Source: Hwanghaeella grinnelliae (GTDB taxonomy: Bacteria; Pseudomonadota; Alphaproteobacteria; UBA8366; Aestuariispiraceae). Taken from it: a stretch of DNA of 64,000 bases. Made by a program: the position numbers and the translations under genes. Below the pieces are notes generated by a model. That model saw only the letters and a list, made by a program, of their open reading frames with translations. It searched no databases and was not told where the DNA came from. Each line of letters starts with the position of its first letter. The stretch's first letter is position 1. The stretch lies in assembly GCF_004005845.1 (NCBI RefSeq), contig NZ_SADE01000004.1:434001-498000 (forward strand), given 5' to 3'. Below are positions 60,171 to 64,000 of the stretch, piece after piece.

Positions 60171-61478
60171 CTAGCATTTGGCGCCCTGCATTCCCCCTTT
60201 GATCCAGTCGACGCTGTTCACGCCGGCCGGCGGGTTAACGCATTCGGCGGGATATGTGACGACATCGGTAATCGTCTGCTCACCCGTGTCGCTGTCCCAT
60301 TTGGCGATGCCGTAGGCCGTCGGTGTAATGGCCTGCTGGCCTTTGCCGAGCTTCATGTCGATTGTCGTGCCGAAGGCTTCGAAGGTCTTGTGACGCAACC
60401 CGGCGGCGACATCGTCGACCGAAGGCTTTGATCCGCCGCTTGCCGCCGCTGCATTGTCATAGGCGATCTTCATGGCGATGAAAGCTTGGGCCATGTGATA
60501 GGACGGGAAGGTCGGCTTCGTGCCGAAGCGGTCCGCAAAAGTCTGGCTGAGCCATTTGCTCAGTTCCGTTTCCTTCGCAAGGATACCATATGGGCCTCGT
60601 GCGCCGATGATCACACCGTCGGGCAGCTTGCGTCCCAGGCGTTGCGTAACGCTTTCGCCTGTGGTCAGCAGCATCTTGGTGCGTTTGTGCAGGCTACGCG
60701 CACTGGACTGCAGGATGAAGCTTTCCAGATCGCCACCCCAGAATGAGGTATGCAGCACTTCCGGCGGGGACACAGACAGGCGCGAGATTTCTGCGCCGTA
60801 CTGGCCCTGGAAGATCTTCGGCCATAGCGGTTCCGCGGCTTCCGAACCCGGCAGGACACTTTGCATTGCCAAGTCGAAGTCGCGCCAGCTGTCCTGACCC
60901 CATGCGTAGTTCTGATTGATGCCCTGATAGGTTTTCGTGTCGCCGAACTTGGTCGCTATGTAGCGGGCAGCCCCGACACTGTCCATTGTGGCATGGGCGC
61001 TTGTCCGGAAGACGTATTGATAGTCCGCGTCTTCGAAAATGCGCGGCGTGCCGCAGTCGAATAGGATCGTGAAGGTCTTCAACTCCTCCGCAACCGGCGC
61101 AACCGCTAGGCAACTGCCTGAGGAGATGTAGCCGATCACCGCGTCCACGCCCTGGCGCTGAACCATGTTGCGGTATTCGGTGACCTGCTTGGTCGTACCC
61201 CCGGATTCGTCGATATAGACGGCTTCAATTTCCATCCCGCCGGCACCTTTGGTGTTGTAAGGGGCTGGAACGTTGCCGGCGTTGATCGCTTCGACCATCA
61301 GTTCGGCGGCGTTGCGCGCCGGAATACCGAATGGACCGGCCGCGGCACCGGTATAGAAGCCGACGACGCCGACTTTTAGTTTTTCCTGTGCCTGGGCGGC
61401 ACCGGAAATTGCAGTCATAGCGCCTGCGACAAGGCAGGCTGCCACGCTTGTGCCGCGCAGCAGATTCTTGATGCTCAT
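60171..61478 (-). CDS. ABC transporter substrate-binding protein (Liv type)
   Basis: A 435-residue binding protein with a Sec signal (NLLRGTSVAACLVAGAMTAI, cleavage near AQA-QE) and mature LKVGVVGFYTGAAAGPFG, then ARNAAELMVEAINAGNV. ATG 61478 is preceded by GGGAGGAAATCT. It has a C-terminal AECVNPPAG segment with Cys near the end. First gene of the second Liv operon. Ligand unknown; family members bind amino acids, amides, urea or aromatic acids. Confidence 0.92.
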   Translation of the reverse strand: MSIKNLLRGTSVAACLVAGAMTAISGAAQAQEKLKVGVVGFYTGAAAGPFGIPARNAAELMVEAINAGNVPAPYNTKGAGGMEIEAVYIDESGGTTKQVTEYRNMVQRQGVDAVIGYISSGSCLAVAPVAEELKTFTILFDCGTPRIFEDADYQYVFRTSAHATMDSVGAARYIATKFGDTKTYQGINQNYAWGQDSWRDFDLAMQSVLPGSEAAEPLWPKIFQGQYGAEISRLSVSPPEVLHTSFWGGDLESFILQSSARSLHKRTKMLLTTGESVTQRLGRKLPDGVIIGARGPYGILAKETELSKWLSQTFADRFGTKPTFPSYHMAQAFIAMKIAYDNAAAASGGSKPSVDDVAAGLRHKTFEAFGTTIDMKLGKGQQAITPTAYGIAKWDSDTGEQTITDVVTYPAECVNPPAGVNSVDWIKGGMQGAKC

Positions 61479-61548
61479 AGATTTCCTCCCTGAACGATCG
61501 ATCAGATTTAACAAATTATGTTGTTCTTCTTGTTTCGTACCGATCATG

Positions 61549-61590
61549 CACAGCTCGGGCGGATATGGTCAACTGCATGCAGTCGTATGC
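61549..61590 (-). promoter_or_regulatory. Promoter with palindromic operator for the second Liv operon
   Basis: On the - strand TTGACC (61572-61567) lies 18 bp before CATGAT. The 12-bp perfect palindrome ACTGCATGCAGT (61572-61583) abuts the -35 box, and CTGCATACG repeats half of it next door. The regulator for this site is not encoded nearby. Confidence 0.55.
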
Positions 61591-61623
61591 AGATAAATAA
61601 AATGCGATACGATGGAGCACTTT

Positions 61624-61830
61624 ATGTTCCAGAGCAGTAATGGCATTGGCTGGCCGGAAAAGATTGAAATCAAGCAATGGGACGTGATCGGCGGCAAGAT
61701 AAGGCGGAAAACACCAGGTGAGATCCGTGATCAGGCACGGCGTTTTGGGCGATTTGCCTCAATTCGATCCGATCTTGAAAATGGAGAGCTGCCGTCTCAG
61801 CGTCGATATCTGACCGAAGAAGCCAAATAG
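61624..61830 (+). CDS. Small hydrophilic hypothetical protein
   Basis: A 68-residue frame starting at ATG 61624, 6 bases after GGAG. The product is basic and hydrophilic, with KIRRKTPGEIRDQARRFGRF in the middle, and no membrane segment or known motif. It is divergent from the second Liv operon. It could be a small DNA-binding or structural protein, or a chance frame. Confidence 0.4.
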   Translation: MFQSSNGIGWPEKIEIKQWDVIGGKIRRKTPGEIRDQARRFGRFASIRSDLENGELPSQRRYLTEEAK

Positions 61831-62017
61831 GCGACACTTTCCAATTTCTCCATCCGTCCTACCGCCGAATTGACCCGATCGCGGTCGGTCGGGCGGACGC
61901 AGGAACGGACAGGTAAAGGGCCTGGAAAGATGGGATCGGCTTCACTGTGTAGGCGATGGTTTGACGGAATTGTCGGGAATGGCAACACGCGTCACTTTGG
62001 TGAGAGCGCCTTGGCCG

Positions 62018-64000
62018 TCACCTTTGCTTGTCGCTGTACCCGACTTTGACCGAGGCTGCCGCACAAGCACCCGCCAAAAGCCAGAATAACCGCTGATAGG
62101 CGATATCGTGCACAAGTCCGAACATGGCAAAAAGCAGCAGCAGTCCTAGTGTCAGCATGAAAGCAGGCGCTCTATTCGGGGTGTAGGACCGGATGTATTT
62201 GAACGCGACAGCAAGGGGAAGGCTTAACGCGATGGCCAGCCCAACCAACCCGAACTCGGCCAGAAGCCAAATGGGAACTGAATGGATGACGAGTTGCTTG
62301 CCGTTTTCGCCAAAGTGTCTGTTGGCAAAGCTTCCAAGCCCTTCGCCAAAAATGGGATTGGCCATCCACATTTCCAATCCCACGCGTATGGTGAGAAGGC
62401 GCTCGGACGTGCTGCCGCCCACGATGAGATCGGCGTCCGGAGTGTGGTTGAAAGGAAGCCTATCCACCCCGGAAACATTGGAGATATACGAGAAAATACT
62501 GACGAGACCGATGACCGTGCCAGCCCAAAAAACCGCCAAGCCGAACATTTTCCAGGGCAGAAGCCGCAACAGCAAGGCGATGGCCAGCAAGATTACCATG
62601 CAAGCCAGACCGCTCAGGGAATAGGATCGCCATATACCAAGCATGATCGAGCCAAGCAGGAAGGAAAGTAATATCGGCGGAAGTTTCTTCTTAAACGGGA
62701 CGGAATAGGCCAGAAGCGCGACAAGCCCGGTTAACAATTGCAATGCAAAGGCGTTCCGGTTTTTGACGAAGCCCTCGAAGTTGGAAGCTATGAACTCAAA
62801 GCTGCCAGATGCGATTTCGAATTGCCGGTGGGCTAAGTCGAACAGCGTGATCATGGCGCCGCCAACGATAATGACCTCCGCCAAGCGCCTGAGACTATGG
62901 AGCCCCAAGGTCGAGACGCACATGGCGCCGATGGATACATACCCTAAAATCACGCTCCAACCGATCAGACGGTTGTTCAGCGCCCAATCGGTGACACCGA
63001 TTCGGGCCGCGCCATTCAGAAACCCGCCGATCAAGAGCAGGGTTAAGGCGAGCATCCAGTACAAGAAGAAACGAGGGACCTCGGCGGGCAGTTTTTTGCT
63101 GGTGGTCCAGGTCAATAGGAAAAGGGCCAACCCCATGAGCGCCATCGGATCGCCAAGATTCAGGGAAACGACTGTGCCCTCGAACGGGATGTGCATCGAG
63201 AAGAACAGAAATAAAACCGTCAAGGGCCCCGCGACCAACAGGACGATAGAATTTGTCGTTCTAGACTGAACCTTTGCGACGGTGAGAACGGATTCTTGAT
63301 CTTTCGAGTCCTCAGCCGATTTTGCAGGCAAAGCTGATGTCGCAAGCGGCTTGGCCAGAAACACTGATGAAATCAGAACCGAAACGGTCGCAAGCACACC
63401 GAGAGTAACGGAAGTCCCGACGGCCTCGGGCGCTGGCACGCCCAATTTACCCAGAACGAAAATCGATGTTAGCTCGCGGATTCCCCAGCCATTCACACTC
63501 AAAGGCATGGCGGCGGCGAAACTGACGATCGCCCCGGCTGCGAAGAGCGTTGTCAGAGATGGCGCGCTTGGTCCGATAATACGCTCAGCGATGATCGCGT
63601 AGGTGAGGGCCATAAGAATCTGGGCGGCAAGCGTCAGGGCCAGCATGGCGCCTATTCGCGACAAAGCCGTTCTGGACACCATGCGGCGCAGCAGTTGCTG
63701 TTCACGCGTCCAACGGAAAATGGCCAGCGATGCCGCAGTGACAAGGCACATGGCCAGAACAGCTTCCGGCAAAGAGGCTTCGGCCAGCGCCGTGTAGAGT
63801 TGCCGTGAACCGAAAACCTCGACCCATCCGAAGACCAGCAAAGCCAGGCCTGAAATGGCGAGTAACAGTTTTTCGGTGAATACGAGGGCCGTGACGGTCG
63901 CAACGCTCACACCCTGCCGCCGCAATAACGCAAACCGCCCAACGACGTTGCCGACGAGGTTCAAAATGAAAATGCTGGACAGTAGGCCGGCAACAAAGGC
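62018..64000 (-). CDS. LPG-synthase-type membrane domain fused to O-antigen-ligase-like domain, partial
   Basis: The frame is open to the right edge, so the N-terminus is outside the window; at least 660 residues are visible. The first 220 visible residues resemble the membrane domain of lysylphosphatidylglycerol synthase/UPF0104 flippase-like proteins (LVGNVVGRFALLRRQG, PLSVNGWGIRELTSIFVLG). After a polar linker (PAKSAEDSKDQESVLT) comes a second multi-pass part with the Wzy_C-type ANPIFGEGLGSFANRHFG and HSVPIWLLAEFGLVGL motifs of O-antigen ligases and polymerases. The whole has at least 15 membrane segments. The fusion suggests that handling a polyprenyl- or lipid-linked glycan and ligating it are joined. 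Exact activity unknown. Confidence 0.85.
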   Translation of the reverse strand, partial: AFVAGLLSSIFILNLVGNVVGRFALLRRQGVSVATVTALVFTEKLLLAISGLALLVFGWVEVFGSRQLYTALAEASLPEAVLAMCLVTAASLAIFRWTREQQLLRRMVSRTALSRIGAMLALTLAAQILMALTYAIIAERIIGPSAPSLTTLFAAGAIVSFAAAMPLSVNGWGIRELTSIFVLGKLGVPAPEAVGTSVTLGVLATVSVLISSVFLAKPLATSALPAKSAEDSKDQESVLTVAKVQSRTTNSIVLLVAGPLTVLFLFFSMHIPFEGTVVSLNLGDPMALMGLALFLLTWTTSKKLPAEVPRFFLYWMLALTLLLIGGFLNGAARIGVTDWALNNRLIGWSVILGYVSIGAMCVSTLGLHSLRRLAEVIIVGGAMITLFDLAHRQFEIASGSFEFIASNFEGFVKNRNAFALQLLTGLVALLAYSVPFKKKLPPILLSFLLGSIMLGIWRSYSLSGLACMVILLAIALLLRLLPWKMFGLAVFWAGTVIGLVSIFSYISNVSGVDRLPFNHTPDADLIVGGSTSERLLTIRVGLEMWMANPIFGEGLGSFANRHFGENGKQLVIHSVPIWLLAEFGLVGLAIALSLPLAVAFKYIRSYTPNRAPAFMLTLGLLLLFAMFGLVHDIAYQRLFWLLAGACAAASVKVGYSDKQR

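Overview
The window looks like part of an alphaproteobacterial chromosome, possibly Rhodospirillales. This is inferred from the density of ABC uptake operons for organic acids, amino acids and sugars, a Tat-exported binding protein, the GC-rich coding style, and Gram-negative envelope genes at the right edge. No tRNA, rRNA, CRISPR array or insertion sequence was seen.

Region 1 (1-12556, + strand) is a biosynthetic cluster and the most unusual part. In order it holds a membrane protein cut by the window edge, a CPBP-type intramembrane protease, a radical SAM/SPASM peptide maturase, a 325-residue RiPP-like precursor, a FAAL-ACP-acyltransferase fusion, and a one-module type I polyketide synthase (KS-AT-DH-KR-ACP). 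The precursor joins an SCP2-like lipid-binding domain and a double-glycine leader end to a 142-residue Gly/Ala/Cys core with 17 regularly spaced cysteines. A perfect terminator hairpin separates the precursor from the lipid genes. The set suggests a lipidated, radical-SAM-modified, Cys-rich peptide; I do not recognise it as a described system.

Region 2 (12923-27199, - strand) is a tight six-gene operon of very large cytosolic-looking proteins of unknown function (820, 1176, 623, 1475 and 562 residues) plus a 78-residue coiled-coil protein. One resembles the DUF6603 family. The 562-residue protein ends in eight 11-residue repeats that look like a beta-helix or fibre. Overlapping or adjoining starts and stops suggest one coupled assembly.

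Region 3 (27655-61478) is a chain of uptake and catabolic operons. (a) An RpiR-type regulator faces a cupin, a complete branched-chain-amino-acid-type (Liv) ABC transporter, an atypical ABC-like ATPase, a second cupin, a Gfo/Idh/MocA oxidoreductase and two SDR proteins. (b) A LacI-type regulator precedes a CUT1 sugar/polyol ABC transporter that ends in a DhaK-DhaL ketose kinase. (c) An IclR regulator and a 3-hydroxyisobutyrate-dehydrogenase-like enzyme lie opposite a second CUT1-type transporter with two degenerate ATPases, followed by a GMC oxidoreductase. (d) A second Liv-type transporter, on the - strand, ends in a metallo-beta-lactamase-fold hydrolase. Each of the four transporters has a stable hairpin just after its binding-protein gene. 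Operators fit the local regulators, including a three-site array with exact 26-bp phasing.

Region 4 (61624-64000) has one small unknown ORF and a membrane protein cut by the right edge, which fuses a lysylphosphatidylglycerol-synthase-type membrane domain to an O-antigen-ligase-like domain.
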